Origin: a virus
Direction: 5' to 3' (one strand)
Length of the DNA stretch: 64,000 nt
IMG/VR virus record: IMGVR_UViG_3300017963_000025
Location: 1 to 64,000 of that record
In this document: in pieces, positions 25,387-34,644 of the stretch
How the letters are laid out: each line of letters opens with the position of its first letter
Numbering within the stretch: position 1 is the first letter of the stretch
The notes under the pieces: model-generated
Databases searched by the model: none
What the model saw: only the letters and a program-made list of their open reading frames with translations
Told to the model about the DNA's origin: nothing
Translations under genes and position numbers: made by a program

Positions 25387-26349
25387 ATGGCAAAAGCAAA
25401 ACTTGAAACAAAAACGAATGTGGGGCAGAGTACGATCAGCAAAACCGCGAGATCCCTGTACGATGCGATTATTAGTGCGGACAGTGTGATTGATGATTCG
25501 TTTGTGTCTTTGGCAGAAAATCTCCACAAGTTCAGTTCGATGGAATACTACCAACAATTCGGGTATTCCAGATTCACAGAGTTTGCGGAGAAAGAGGTAC
25601 GGATCGGTTCCCGGAAATCCGAATACATGGTGAAAATATGGAATTTCGTCAAGGATTGTGGTATTCCTACGAAAGAAGTAAAAAAACTCGGATGGTCAAA
25701 GATGAAAGAGGTGGCGCGGGTGGCATCCGTTGAAACCGCAAAGGCGTGGATGGAAAAAGCAAAAATGATGTCCACGCGGGATTTAATCGCGGAGGTGAAA
25801 AAACACAAAAATCCGTCAAAACCGGGAGATGAAAACGGAAGCACGACCGAGTTTAAATTCACTGTGGACACGGACGAATCCACCATTGTCACGGATGCCA
25901 CTAATTTGGCGAAGACACTCGGAGCGAAAACGGATGCGGATGCCATGCTGGTGATTTGTCAAGAGTGGATGGAGTTCAAGGGGGAAAGTCCGGTCATCAC
26001 GCCACTGGATACAATGCTTAAATACATGGCAGCTAATTACGGCGTGATCCTGACGGTTGCGGAACAACCTGAATCTGCGGAGGTGGCGGCGGAAAAAGAA
26101 TCAAAAGAATCGGCAAAGAGAAAAGAAACAAAAAAGAAAACAAAACCGGATGCAAAGCCGAAAAAATCCAGAAAAATCGTGAAGACCGTTCCACCGCCGG
26201 ATACAAGCTATAGCCCGGAAAGGGAACTGGACCGTATTATCGGAACCGAACCTCCTCCCCCGGAATTTGATTCGTTGGAATCAATTATGGCTGGTAGTGC
26301 GAAGGAAAAAGGAACGGATGATTTCGATTTGGACGCATTTCTGGGGTAA
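25387..26349 (+). CDS. Conserved phage protein with Lys-rich linker
   Basis: The first 140 residues (YYQQFGYSRFTEFAEKEVRIG...LIAEVKKH) follow a helical pattern seen in many phage proteins of unknown role. The middle is acidic and structured, and residues 230-260 are almost all Lys, Glu, Ala and Pro, a flexible linker. The acidic end resembles a protein-binding tail. An AGAGAGG site precedes the ATG. It may be part of the replication machinery by position. Confidence 0.55.
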   Translation: MAKAKLETKTNVGQSTISKTARSLYDAIISADSVIDDSFVSLAENLHKFSSMEYYQQFGYSRFTEFAEKEVRIGSRKSEYMVKIWNFVKDCGIPTKEVKKLGWSKMKEVARVASVETAKAWMEKAKMMSTRDLIAEVKKHKNPSKPGDENGSTTEFKFTVDTDESTIVTDATNLAKTLGAKTDADAMLVICQEWMEFKGESPVITPLDTMLKYMAANYGVILTVAEQPESAEVAAEKESKESAKRKETKKKTKPDAKPKKSRKIVKTVPPPDTSYSPERELDRIIGTEPPPPEFDSLESIMAGSAKEKGTDDFDLDAFLG

Positions 26350-26352
26350 TTA

Positions 26353-27267
26353 ATGGATACGATTCCGTTTGAAAAAATGCCTGTTTGGTTGGTGAGGAAT
26401 GGTGTCCGCACCGGATTAAGATATGCAATTCGTCAATCGGATTGGACCTTGGCGCGGACCTGCCTCGAAAAAATATTGCCAGATGATGGTATGTCATGGC
26501 TACAATGGAATATTCCCATTGCCATTGCCCATGATGCTTGTCATCTCATTCCGTTGATTGCCAAAGTTGATCATGCGGACGCAGATACATTTAGAAAATT
26601 GGTGGCAACGATTACGTTGTCCCCAAAAAATCAGGATGCCTATTCCCTGTCCGTGAGCAGCCCGTTTGAAGAACAGATGCCAATTGAAACTGAGCAAACC
26701 CTGTATTGGATTAGCCGGGGCTATTTTGTACATGAAAGATTGCGAGAGTGGGCAGTTGGGAAAGGGTGTGCCGAGGATGTTCTTGACCCGATCAATCGTC
26801 GTGTGGCTATGGGCGGACGCGCTGAGGACACCAAGACGTTTGTGGCGTGTCATGTGATTCTGGCAAACCGGGAGGTTGAGTCTCCCCGACTTGGTAAACC
26901 AGTGGTTTACCAATTATCTGATGAGTTGCCCTTGGTTTGTTTTGGCCCTGAAGGTCAGGTCGGCCGAGATATTGAGCGTCGGTTCGAGAAAACGTGTCTG
27001 TATAAATACGATATGGATATGATTCATATAATTCGGCTATGGCGTGAATTCATGTATGAGAGGGTACCATTAACGAAACTGCATCCGGATAGCCGCTACT
27101 ATAGGAAACGGCTTGAAACGAACACAATATATCAGGATTATTCGGCCCATGATATGTGGGCGTTATGGAAAAAATCATTAAAACATGATATAACAGAGTG
27201 TATTCGATATGTAATTGAAGAGGAGATAAGACAATGGAATTTGTCGGTCCCGTCGCAAAGGCCCTAA
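26353..27267 (+). CDS. Protein with a RarA/MgsA C-terminal-like segment
   Basis: The 304-residue protein has an N-terminal segment (RYAIRQSDWTLARTCLEKILPD.GMSWLQWNIPIAIAHDAC) that recalls the helical C-terminal domain of RarA/MgsA AAA+ proteins, which there forms a tetramer. No ATPase motif is present in this gene, but the AAA+ gene is two genes upstream. The link is weak and needs a profile search. It overlaps the ParB-like gene. Confidence 0.42.
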   Translation: MDTIPFEKMPVWLVRNGVRTGLRYAIRQSDWTLARTCLEKILPDDGMSWLQWNIPIAIAHDACHLIPLIAKVDHADADTFRKLVATITLSPKNQDAYSLSVSSPFEEQMPIETEQTLYWISRGYFVHERLREWAVGKGCAEDVLDPINRRVAMGGRAEDTKTFVACHVILANREVESPRLGKPVVYQLSDELPLVCFGPEGQVGRDIERRFEKTCLYKYDMDMIHIIRLWREFMYERVPLTKLHPDSRYYRKRLETNTIYQDYSAHDMWALWKKSLKHDITECIRYVIEEEIRQWNLSVPSQRP

Positions 27268-28178
27268 AGAAGGACAACGGAAAAGTGTTCCCCGGTATTC
27301 GGTGGGAACACCAGGAGCAAGTCAAATTGCCAATCCGGTTGCTATACTATAATGGTTGGAACCCAAATGAAATGACTGAAAGCGAGTTTAACGCGCTATC
27401 CGGAAACGTGGACGAAGTGGCTATGCTTGACCCCGTGTTGGTCGTGCCGTGGACTACTACCGAACAACAGGTAGAAATCGAGGATCGTCTTTATACAGCG
27501 GATCATGGGCAGGTGGTGACAGACTGTGGAGAGGTGGTGTTCCGTGTCGTGGACGGGGAACACCGAACCGAACAGCAACGGATTGCGGATGCGGAGTATA
27601 TTCCCTGTATCATCGGACATCCGGAACGGTTGGACGAATTCATGCAGAAAAAACAGACCATGCGTATGAACATGATCCGGGGAAAACTGAACCGGAAAAA
27701 GTTCAATGCCCTGGTTGAGGATTTCATAAACAACTACGGGACGGACATGGATGCGTTGCCGGATGAACTTGGGTTTTCGGATTCAAAGGAATTCTATCGC
27801 ATGATTGACGTGGCGCGGGAATCCCTGCCGGAAGACCTTCAGAAAGAATTTGACCGGGTGAAGGACGGTATCACAAACATTGATGATCTGGGTGCGGTGA
27901 TCAATCGGTTGTTTTCCGAGTTTGGTGACACCGTACCTGCGAACTATATGATTTTGGATTTCGGAGGCAAGGACCATATCTGGGTCAAAATATCAGTGGG
28001 GAAGTTTGACACCATGCGCCGGGTGGCGGATGACATTCGAAAGCACGGGCATACGTTTGATTCCATGATCTGTCATATTTTGGAACATCTGAATATCGAA
28101 AAATATGTCGAGCGTTATGGGGGTCAGTTGGAATTGATCGAATCACATCCGCAAACGTTTGCGGACGAGGAGGATTGA
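27234..28178 (+). CDS. ParB/sulfiredoxin-like protein
   Basis: The 314-residue protein has a ParB-type core: LDPVLVVPWTT..., then VVDGEHRTEQQRIAD near residue 106, the equivalent of the ParB box GxxR. Residues 155-185 (NNYGTDMDALPDELGFSDSKEFYRMI) could form a helix-turn-helix. ParB relatives bind and spread from specific palindromic sites, although many phage members act on nucleotides or DNA ends instead. The C-terminus contains PQTFAD from a palindrome copy. It is the only plausible partition-type protein in the window. Confidence 0.65.
   Translation: MEFVGPVAKALKKDNGKVFPGIRWEHQEQVKLPIRLLYYNGWNPNEMTESEFNALSGNVDEVAMLDPVLVVPWTTTEQQVEIEDRLYTADHGQVVTDCGEVVFRVVDGEHRTEQQRIADAEYIPCIIGHPERLDEFMQKKQTMRMNMIRGKLNRKKFNALVEDFINNYGTDMDALPDELGFSDSKEFYRMIDVARESLPEDLQKEFDRVKDGITNIDDLGAVINRLFSEFGDTVPANYMILDFGGKDHIWVKISVGKFDTMRRVADDIRKHGHTFDSMICHILEHLNIEKYVERYGGQLELIESHPQTFADEED
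28148..28165. repeat. 18-bp palindrome copy 9 (exact, 3' end of ParB-like gene)
   Basis: This exact copy is read as PQTFAD four codons before the stop of the ParB-like gene. Confidence 0.95.
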
Positions 28179-28180
28179 CT

Positions 28181-28333
28181 ATGGCGTGGGTCGTGAAATG
28201 GAAGAGCAAAAAAACAAATATGTCCGGTTCCGCAGGGACATTTCAAGAAAAAGCGGCGGCAAATGATCACGCAAAAAATTTGAATCGGGATCATAAAGAA
28301 TTCCACCATTGGGTGGAAAAAATTAAAAAATAA
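28181..28333 (+). CDS. Small basic 50-residue protein
   Basis: A short frame (MAWVVKWKSKKTNMSG...) starts two bases after the ParB-like stop, with GGAGGA nearby. It is Lys- and His-rich. No family is recognised; coding is supported only by the ribosome binding site and placement. Confidence 0.5.
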   Translation: MAWVVKWKSKKTNMSGSAGTFQEKAAANDHAKNLNRDHKEFHHWVEKIKK

Positions 28334-28351
28334 CACAAGCGGAGGGGAAAC

Positions 28352-28564
28352 GTGATTGATTTTGGAATAGGTGATAAAAAGAAAGTGTCAAGAATATGCT
28401 CCGGGTGCGGCTTGCCCATTGAGGAGAGCAAACAGATTAAGGGGTTGCCGAGAAACAAGTGTTTTGTGTGCCAATCATTCGAATCATACAGCGGACACGA
28501 AAAACCACCGTTTTCGTTCAAAATCCCCCGTTTTTGGAAGAGCGAAAAAGATGAAATTAAATGA
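28352..28564 (+). CDS. Zinc-ribbon protein before terminase
   Basis: The 70-residue product starts at GTG after GGAGGGG. It has CSGCG and CFVC pairs, a zinc ribbon. The 3' end overlaps the next gene. Confidence 0.6.
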   Translation: MIDFGIGDKKKVSRICSGCGLPIEESKQIKGLPRNKCFVCQSFESYSGHEKPPFSFKIPRFWKSEKDEIK

Positions 28565-29276
28565 GAAATCCGCCACCATGTCCGGCAGCAAGGGGGTCAT
28601 GAAACAACTACGGGAGTACGTATCCCCGGCTGGAAAGAAAGCGTCATGGATGCGTCACCTGAATGACCGGCAGTTGGCGGAAGTATACCATCGCCTGAAA
28701 ATGGGACAATCCCCCTATCGGATTGCGAGGATTGTACAGGATGATTGGGGAATGTGTACAAAGTCGGAAGCCCGATCTGTTGCGCGGACAATCACCAAAT
28801 TTAAGCATGACATCATCGGTGATATTTCATGTGTCAAAGACCCGAAGACCAAGGAGTGCAAGGATAGTCGCAATGTTAAAATTCGTGCCAAGCGGGTGGT
28901 TGAAAAGCTGGATACGGTCGGACGCCTCCGCTGGCTTACCGAGGTGCAGACAGACCGGGTGGAAATGTGGGTGGAAAAAGAGAAGATCACCGGCATCCCC
29001 TTGGCACGAACGGACGAGGCAGTAAGAACCTTGGCCGGGTTATTACGGGATTTGAATGATCTGCAAATCAAGTTGGGGTTGTTGGATGCCCGTGAACCCC
29101 AGATCGGGGTTCATATCCAACAGGTGTTCAACAATGTACTTCCCACCGAGACGGCGGAAAGCCTGGGAATGATCAATGCTACCAACAAATTCATTGACAT
29201 GCTGAAATCGGATGATTCCGTGATTGACATACCTGTGGAAGATATCAAGACAACCAGTAATGCGGAGGGGGAGTAA
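28551..29276 (+). CDS. Probable terminase small subunit
   Basis: This 241-residue protein lies immediately before the large terminase gene. It has an N-terminal helix-turn-helix-like stretch (AEVYHRLKMGQSPYRIARIVQDDW), then a basic region and long helices at the end, all typical of a DNA-recognition subunit. No enzymatic motif is present. The assignment is mainly positional. The start overlaps the zinc-ribbon gene. Confidence 0.6.
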   Translation: MKLNEKSATMSGSKGVMKQLREYVSPAGKKASWMRHLNDRQLAEVYHRLKMGQSPYRIARIVQDDWGMCTKSEARSVARTITKFKHDIIGDISCVKDPKTKECKDSRNVKIRAKRVVEKLDTVGRLRWLTEVQTDRVEMWVEKEKITGIPLARTDEAVRTLAGLLRDLNDLQIKLGLLDAREPQIGVHIQQVFNNVLPTETAESLGMINATNKFIDMLKSDDSVIDIPVEDIKTTSNAEGE

Positions 29277-29279
29277 TCG

Positions 29280-31328
29280 GTGGAATTGATCCAACGGAAC
29301 CGGTGTATTGATATGATTCGGAACATGGGGACGGATGCGGGGCTGTCCCCCCGAAACATGATTATCCTTACGTCCATGGTGGAATCCGTGCCGTTTGTTA
29401 AGCATGACAGTGAGGAGTACTGCCAGTTAAACGATATCATGAGCTTCGCACAGAATTTCCGGGATGCGGTTAAACATAGTGATTCCAGCTTTCTCCACCG
29501 GAAACGTGGATTGAAATACAAGATCGTTGATTTTGAGGAGTTTGCCGAATCACGGGAATACCTTGACCAAAAGGCAAGCATCCGACCGCGTATCAAACAA
29601 GAATTGATGCGGTTGTTTAATCCCGCCAATGATTTTATTGAGGTGGTGCTCGGCGGGGCCATTGGGGTGGGGAAAAACTATTTTAACGATTTGGCAATGG
29701 CCTACATGCTGTACAGGCTCAGTTGTTACCACGACCCGCAACTTGAATTCGGCTTGGCCCCCGGTTCCTCCATGATTTTTATCATGCAGTCGAAAAGTGA
29801 AAAGCTGGCGAAGAAGGTCATTTTTGATCAGTTTGCAAGCAAATTGGCACGGTCCCCCTATTTCACCAAGCTGTTTCCGTATGACAAAAATGTCAAATCC
29901 GAAATGCGGTTTCCGAATCAGATATCCGTGCTCCCTGTCGGAGGTAACGAAACCGCCGCGCTCGGGATGAATGTTTGGAGCGCGTCCATTGACGAAATGA
30001 ATTTCATGACACGCACCACGGACAGTATGCATGTACGGTTTAGCAATGAGAGTGAATATGACCAAGCGCAAGTGTTGTACAACCACCTGATCCGGCGAAT
30101 GTACGCACGGTTCCAGGAATTCGGAAAAATACCCGGAAAGCTGATTCTGATTTCTTCCACCAATTACGAGGGGGATTTCATTTCCCGAAAAATCGAGGAA
30201 GCGCAAACCGACGATAGTATTTTTGTGATGAGTCTGGCGCAATGGGAATCGGTTCCCGCCGAAAAGTATTGCGGTGAAAAGTTCTTGGTGGAGGTTGGGA
30301 ATACCCGAAAACGAACCCGCATTGTCAATTCCAAGGAGGAAGCAGTGGACCCGGACGACGTGGTGGAGGTGCCGGTGGAATACCGGAAACAATTCGAAAC
30401 CGATCCGGAAGGGTCCATGCGTGACCTGGGGGGTCGTGCGGTGGCGGGAAAAAACAAATTCATCCCATTCCGTGAACAGATTGAGGAGTGTTTTCAAAAA
30501 TACGAGGAAGCGACCGGGGGTCGCACGTTGTTCCGGTATCCCATCGTGGACTTTTCTCAGATATTGGACATGGACCGACCGGATTTTTCGGAGATTGTGG
30601 ATTTGGAATACATTCGTGATTTTATCCTTGATCCCGCCCAGGTATTCGCAATCCATGGCGACCCCGGACTGACGGGGGATGTGTTCGGCCTCAGTGTGGG
30701 GCGGATTGTCGGATATGTATTTAGTCAATTCAGTGCTCCTCCATATGAATTCGAACCCCATGAACAAGAATTGGCGGAAATGCATCAGCGTATCACATCC
30801 GGCCAACCTATCCGATTACCTATTTTTATGATTGACGGATTGATGGGGATTGCCGCGCCACACAACGACGAAGTGGACTTTGACACCGTGCGTGATCTGG
30901 TGTTGTTCCTGAAACGGCATGTTAATATTCAGTGGGCCACTGCGGATACTTATCAAAGCGCGAATATGATTCAGGGGTTTAGGCGGGCGGGGATTCGATC
31001 CGGTCCCCTCTCCGTAGACGGAACAAAGGGAGCGGTGAAATATTTGGATTTGAAATACGCGCTGAAAGATACACGGGTGTGGCTGCCGCGTATTCCGTTG
31101 GTACAAAAAGAACTGACCGAACTGATTCGAAAACCGGACGGGAGTATTGACCATCCCCGTGGCGGTTCGAAGGATTTGGCGGATGGCGTATGTGGTACGA
31201 CCCATATTCTATTCCGAAAAGAGGCGGTCAAGGATATGAGACAACGACGACCACGGGGAAACCGACCGATTTCGCGCCGACCCACGCGTAAGTTAAGGGG
31301 TCGGCGGAAAATCAGACGTATTCTATAG
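29280..31328 (+). CDS. Terminase large subunit
   Basis: The 682-residue DNA-packaging motor has Walker A GGAIGVGKNYF near residue 124-134, Walker B SASIDEMNFM near 236-245, and nuclease motifs IHGDPGLTGDVFG (near 459) and SKDLADGVCG (near 630). It starts at a GTG with GGAGGGG upstream. The long, Arg-rich C-terminus (about 25 residues) is unusual. Portal and capsid genes are far away in this window. Confidence 0.92.
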   Translation: MELIQRNRCIDMIRNMGTDAGLSPRNMIILTSMVESVPFVKHDSEEYCQLNDIMSFAQNFRDAVKHSDSSFLHRKRGLKYKIVDFEEFAESREYLDQKASIRPRIKQELMRLFNPANDFIEVVLGGAIGVGKNYFNDLAMAYMLYRLSCYHDPQLEFGLAPGSSMIFIMQSKSEKLAKKVIFDQFASKLARSPYFTKLFPYDKNVKSEMRFPNQISVLPVGGNETAALGMNVWSASIDEMNFMTRTTDSMHVRFSNESEYDQAQVLYNHLIRRMYARFQEFGKIPGKLILISSTNYEGDFISRKIEEAQTDDSIFVMSLAQWESVPAEKYCGEKFLVEVGNTRKRTRIVNSKEEAVDPDDVVEVPVEYRKQFETDPEGSMRDLGGRAVAGKNKFIPFREQIEECFQKYEEATGGRTLFRYPIVDFSQILDMDRPDFSEIVDLEYIRDFILDPAQVFAIHGDPGLTGDVFGLSVGRIVGYVFSQFSAPPYEFEPHEQELAEMHQRITSGQPIRLPIFMIDGLMGIAAPHNDEVDFDTVRDLVLFLKRHVNIQWATADTYQSANMIQGFRRAGIRSGPLSVDGTKGAVKYLDLKYALKDTRVWLPRIPLVQKELTELIRKPDGSIDHPRGGSKDLADGVCGTTHILFRKEAVKDMRQRRPRGNRPISRRPTRKLRGRRKIRRIL

Positions 31329-31364
31329 TGGACAGACGAAACGTAGGTGAAAGGAATTAGAACA

Positions 31365-31763
31365 ATGACACTGAGGGATATTGTGAAAGCATGTGAGTGG
31401 AAAAGAAGGATGATCCATGACCATCCTGAGCCATACCAGATGGTAGTAACAGGATTGCAAGTTGGAAATACGAAAGGGAATATTGTTTGGGAAAAATACG
31501 TCGGATACGTTGTTCAAGTCAGAAAAAAAGCCGGGGCGTTCGGGTCGGATATGGTGTTTATTCGCCATCCGGACGGGTCTTTGACGACTCATGAAAACCA
31601 ATCCTACTGTGGCTTGTCACCAGAAATTATCGAAGAAATAAAGAAACTGTATCCGGATGGAATGATAGAAGAGGATATGGAATACGACGGGCCGTATTCC
31701 ATAAACGGAAAACACCCAAGAGTTGGAAAAATTATTGAGCCGGAAAATGGGTATTATACATAA
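31365..31763 (+). CDS. Protein of unknown function
   Basis: The ATG at 31365 has a GAAAGGA site; a GTG at 31347 lacks one. The 132-residue protein is mixed alpha/beta (VTGLQVGNTKGN..YVGYVVQVRKKAG) with a Gly/Tyr-rich end. No family is recognised. Confidence 0.6.
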   Translation: MTLRDIVKACEWKRRMIHDHPEPYQMVVTGLQVGNTKGNIVWEKYVGYVVQVRKKAGAFGSDMVFIRHPDGSLTTHENQSYCGLSPEIIEEIKKLYPDGMIEEDMEYDGPYSINGKHPRVGKIIEPENGYYT

Positions 31764-31794
31764 GAACGTTGTTTGACAACCTTTCACATTCTTT

Positions 31795-31818
31795 GCACCT
31801 ATTCTCAATCGTAGGTGC
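31795..31818. repeat. Short hairpin between genes
   Basis: GCACCTA and TAGGTGC form a 7-bp stem with a 10-nt loop. No T-run follows, so a weak terminator or RNA element is possible. Confidence 0.4.
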
Positions 31819-31860
31819 TTCGGAATAATCAAAAAAGAAGATACAAGAAAGTGGGCGATA

Positions 31861-32061
31861 ATGAATAATACGGAACCATTTGATCCGAAAGACATCTTTG
31901 ACATAGAAGAGGCATTGGAAAAGGGGGAGATACTTGAGATTCCGGTGGAAGAATACCGAAATTTTAAAGACGCCTGTGCGATTACGGGAGCCGATCTGAG
32001 TGATTGCCAAGCATACCCGGACCCATATAATATGACCGTGGTAATCGTCCCAACAAAATGA
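31861..32061 (+). CDS. Small acidic protein
   Basis: The 66-residue acidic protein (DPKDIFDIEEALEKGEI) precedes a lipoprotein gene. The ATG follows AGAAAG. No family is recognised. Confidence 0.55.
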   Translation: MNNTEPFDPKDIFDIEEALEKGEILEIPVEEYRNFKDACAITGADLSDCQAYPDPYNMTVVIVPTK

Positions 32062-32078
32062 AGGAGAGATGTGCTTTG

Positions 32079-32507
32079 ATGAAAAAAAACATAATGAATG
32101 TCTGTATCGTGGTTATCTTGCTGTTTGGTCTGTCCGCTTGTACCACACGAAGTGGCGCATTGGGGGTATCGGCGGGATTGTGGCGGACCAACGAACGTAC
32201 CACTCAAGTGAAATGCGGAGAGGGAGACAACACGACAAAAATGCAGACCAGTGTGGCCGTGACCAATGATGCCCTTAAATCCTCATTGGAAGTGTTGGCG
32301 GCGGCACGGGTGGCCGTGGACAGTATGCGGTCGATTCTGAGCTATGACGGAAAGAGTTTGGCCCCGAACACCTACCGAAGCAACAATTTGCCCGTGAATT
32401 TCGATGTCTGGCAAGAGGGAGAGGATGTGTTAATCCGGACCCACCATGGGATTTATCGGATTACACAGGATGGGAAGGTCAAAAAAGACAAGGGGAGCGT
32501 GTGGTAA
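32079..32507 (+). CDS. Predicted lipoprotein
   Basis: The ATG at 32079 gives a clean signal peptide (MKKNIMNVCIVVILLFGLSAC) with lipobox LSAC, so the mature protein would be anchored in a membrane. The mature 120 residues are mixed with no known motif. Phage lipoproteins include outer-membrane spanin subunits and superinfection-exclusion proteins. The palindrome copy 10 lies four bases beyond the stop. The start is chosen by the signal peptide; an ATG at 32058 would lengthen it. Confidence 0.7.
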   Translation: MKKNIMNVCIVVILLFGLSACTTRSGALGVSAGLWRTNERTTQVKCGEGDNTTKMQTSVAVTNDALKSSLEVLAAARVAVDSMRSILSYDGKSLAPNTYRSNNLPVNFDVWQEGEDVLIRTHHGIYRITQDGKVKKDKGSVW

Positions 32508-32510
32508 CCG

Positions 32511-32528
32511 TCCGCAAACGTTTGCGGA
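32511..32528. repeat. 18-bp palindrome copy 10 (exact)
   Basis: This exact copy lies four bases after the lipoprotein stop and about 75 bp upstream of the next promoter. Confidence 0.95.
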
Positions 32529-32603
32529 TTCGCAATTATTAAACCGTCCAAAAATGTATGAAACGGACTAAGGGGCATGTGGTGAGAATATTAGAAAAAT
32601 TTA

Positions 32604-32632
32604 TTGACAAGGCGATTTCCTCTTTCTATTGC
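32604..32632 (+). promoter_or_regulatory. Promoter before the membrane-protein gene
   Basis: TTGACA and TATTGC lie 17 bp apart. The spacer lacks the CC-(A/T)6-GG core seen at other promoters, so confidence is moderate. Confidence 0.5.
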
Positions 32633-32758
32633 AGTCGCATCAAAGTCAAACACCAAATATCCCATGACCTTTTTTGCAATTCCGAACAATTTTCAAAACA
32701 GGTGGGCATGCCCTTTTCCAAACAAAACAGGTGAATTTGACAGAGAGGAGCGTAAAAA

Positions 32759-33244
32759 ATGAAAAAAATGTTGGCAGTGGTATTGGTGGTAATCGTGCTT
32801 GGGTCATTTGTGGCCTATGCGGCAACGGATACGGACATATCTGGCATGGTATCCGAACAGGCCGGGGATTTGCAAGGATTGATGGGGCTGATAGCAAAAA
32901 TTATTGTTGCGGTGGCATCCCCGTTGGCGGCGTTGGCGATTGCCACCTATCTGGTGATGCGGTTCCATAACTTTATAAGACGACGTATTGGACAATCCGC
33001 CTATAGAAGGATGGGTTTGGGGGTGAAGTCCACCTTGCGGATTGGCACAGCCACGGGTAGTGTGCTGGCACGAATTCACCGGGAAAATTTGGACGGATTT
33101 TTTGCCTATGTGTTGCCTGACGGGGATGCTACGGCTACCGTGGACGAGGAAATATTTTTCAGTTGGATCGGGTGGGAGTGCGCCCAGGTGAACATTATCC
33201 GAAACATTGATTTGAAAGAAGAACCCAAAAAGGAGGCATCATGA
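32759..33244 (+). CDS. Membrane or secreted protein with signal-like N-terminus
   Basis: The 161-residue protein starts with a 20-residue hydrophobic segment (MLAVVLVVIVLGSFVAYA) and has another at residues 48-66 (IIVAVASPLAALAIATYLV). The soluble C-terminus contains FFSWIGWECAQV. It may be a holin-like or envelope protein; a signal-peptide-plus-one-helix layout fits either. It is coupled to the next gene by an overlapping ATGA. Confidence 0.55.
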   Translation: MKKMLAVVLVVIVLGSFVAYAATDTDISGMVSEQAGDLQGLMGLIAKIIVAVASPLAALAIATYLVMRFHNFIRRRIGQSAYRRMGLGVKSTLRIGTATGSVLARIHRENLDGFFAYVLPDGDATATVDEEIFFSWIGWECAQVNIIRNIDLKEEPKKEAS

Positions 33245-33561
33245 AAAACGAGGATATCAGAAAAGCAGTCGAAGCCTATGAAGGTATCGGAGATTTGCTC
33301 GACTCAATCAAAGGGATTGACGGGAGCAACGGCCTGATTGCCCGTATTGCGGATGTGTGGCGGGTGACCGAATTGGTGGTTAGGGCAGTGGAGGAACAAT
33401 CCGACACGAATACCTCCGATGAAAAACTTAATGCCGCAGTGGAGACGTTGGACGCATTGTGCGAATTTGATAATTTTTGGTTGGAATTGGCTGACGGTAT
33501 TCTGTTCAAGATGTTGATTAGCGCAACCGTTCATGTGATGAATTCCAGGGAAGAGTGGTAA
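33241..33561 (+). CDS. Helical protein of unknown function
   Basis: The 106-residue protein overlaps the previous stop. It is acidic and helical (RKAVEAYEGIGDLLDSIKGI). Part of its 3' end occurs again at 34513 as a remnant. Confidence 0.55.
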   Translation: MKNEDIRKAVEAYEGIGDLLDSIKGIDGSNGLIARIADVWRVTELVVRAVEEQSDTNTSDEKLNAAVETLDALCEFDNFWLELADGILFKMLISATVHVMNSREEW

Positions 33562-33622
33562 ATCGCGGTCAGTTAGACACCCATCAAAAACGAGTGATAC
33601 ACAAACCTAATCGGAGGGATAT

Positions 33623-33775
33623 GTGGGAATCATAAGAAAAGGCATTGTGTACGGCAAAACAATCACAAGCTACAAAAACCCTCTCCGCAAATTGTGGAAC
33701 ATCCGCAAACGGCGGGGGGAGTCCAAAGAAAAGAAATGGGAAAAGGAAAACAAACATGCCAACGAACAAACATAA
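33623..33775 (+). CDS. Small basic 50-residue protein
   Basis: A GTG follows GGAGGG at the right distance, giving a Lys/Arg-rich product (MGIIRKGIVYGKTITSYKNPLRKL...). The frame overlaps the next gene. A similar ribosome-binding-site region (GGAGGGATATGTGG) recurs at 34802. Confidence 0.4.
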   Translation: MGIIRKGIVYGKTITSYKNPLRKLWNIRKRRGESKEKKWEKENKHANEQT

Positions 33776-34070
33776 CCGACCAGGGTATAACGGCCTGTTG
33801 ACCCGCGTGGCGCATGAAATATCCCAAATCGCCGGAAAAAGTGGTAAGACGTTGCTGGCGGGGATGGATAATAAAAACGAATTGGACTTGTACCACTGCA
33901 AATCCAAGGAGGATTTGGCGAGCATGGCGGATACCTACGCCAAAAGCATGGGGGTGGAATTCCCGAAAGACGCGGATTTTCGCATATTGTCCATCCTTGC
34001 CGGTCTGCGACACATTGCCAGTTTGGACGAAGCCACCTATGGAAAAATTATGTCCGGAAAGCTGATGTAA
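33756..34070 (+). CDS. Protein of unknown function
   Basis: The 104-residue protein starts at ATG after AAAAGGAAAA. It has a helical C-terminus (RILSILAGLRHIASLDEATYGK). The end of the gene and the start of the next are repeated in shortened form at 34441-34512. Confidence 0.55.
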   Translation: MPTNKHNRPGYNGLLTRVAHEISQIAGKSGKTLLAGMDNKNELDLYHCKSKEDLASMADTYAKSMGVEFPKDADFRILSILAGLRHIASLDEATYGKIMSGKLM

Positions 34071-34072
34071 CC

Positions 34073-34456
34073 ATGAAAAAACATGATATTATGCTATGTA
34101 TTGTGGATGAGGATAGTGGTGCCATTGTCAGCGATATTGTATTGGGGTTGTGGGACGGAACGGAAATACTCGCATCTGAGAACAACGGTTATGTTTATTT
34201 TGATGATATTCCGGTCGGTGTCCACCGTATCTATACCATGTGTGATGTGTTTCGGATAAGCGTGAAATGTTCCGGAACCGGCAAAATATGGAAAAAGGGA
34301 TTTAGCTATCCGCAGAAGTACGGGACCATATTGGGCGAAATGACGAGTTATGCCGTGGGTACCTCTGTTATTTCATCCATATTCAAACAACCTGATGTTG
34401 GGAAGGCATGGGAAAATTATAAACGCGACCAACTAAAATTATGTCCGGGAAATTGA
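34073..34456 (+). CDS. Protein of unknown function
   Basis: The 127-residue protein begins two bases after the previous stop. It has beta-strand patterns (MLCIVDEDSGAIVSDIVLGLWDG) and a GYVYFDDIPVG turn that recalls a small transthyretin-like or Ig-like domain. No catalytic motif is visible. Confidence 0.5.
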   Translation: MKKHDIMLCIVDEDSGAIVSDIVLGLWDGTEILASENNGYVYFDDIPVGVHRIYTMCDVFRISVKCSGTGKIWKKGFSYPQKYGTILGEMTSYAVGTSVISSIFKQPDVGKAWENYKRDQLKLCPGN

Positions 34457-34463
34457 TGTAACC

Positions 34464-34547
34464 GTGAAAAAACATGACATTCTTCTACGCATTGTGGATG
34501 AGGATAGTGATAAATTCCAGGGAAGAATGGTAAATCGTGGTCAGTGA
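34464..34547 (+). pseudogene. Remnant fusing the 5' end of 34073 gene and 3' end of 33241 gene
   Basis: The first 16 codons match the start of the 34073 gene (MKKHDI.L.IVDEDS), then sequence jumps to the 3' end of the 33241 gene (FQGR.VNRGQ). It shows that duplication and deletion shuffled this stretch. Confidence 0.7.
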
Positions 34548-34644
34548 GTCACCCAATTAAATACAAGTGAGATGAGGGGTAAAGTGATAAAGTGGGCAGA
34601 GGTGCGAATCGGCAAAATTATACTGCGATGGAAGTATACCGATT

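Noticed and set aside
33700-33716. Palindrome-like text ATCCGCAAACGGCGG
   Set aside because: Only one half-site matches; the right half is different and the sequence is inside an ordinary coding frame.
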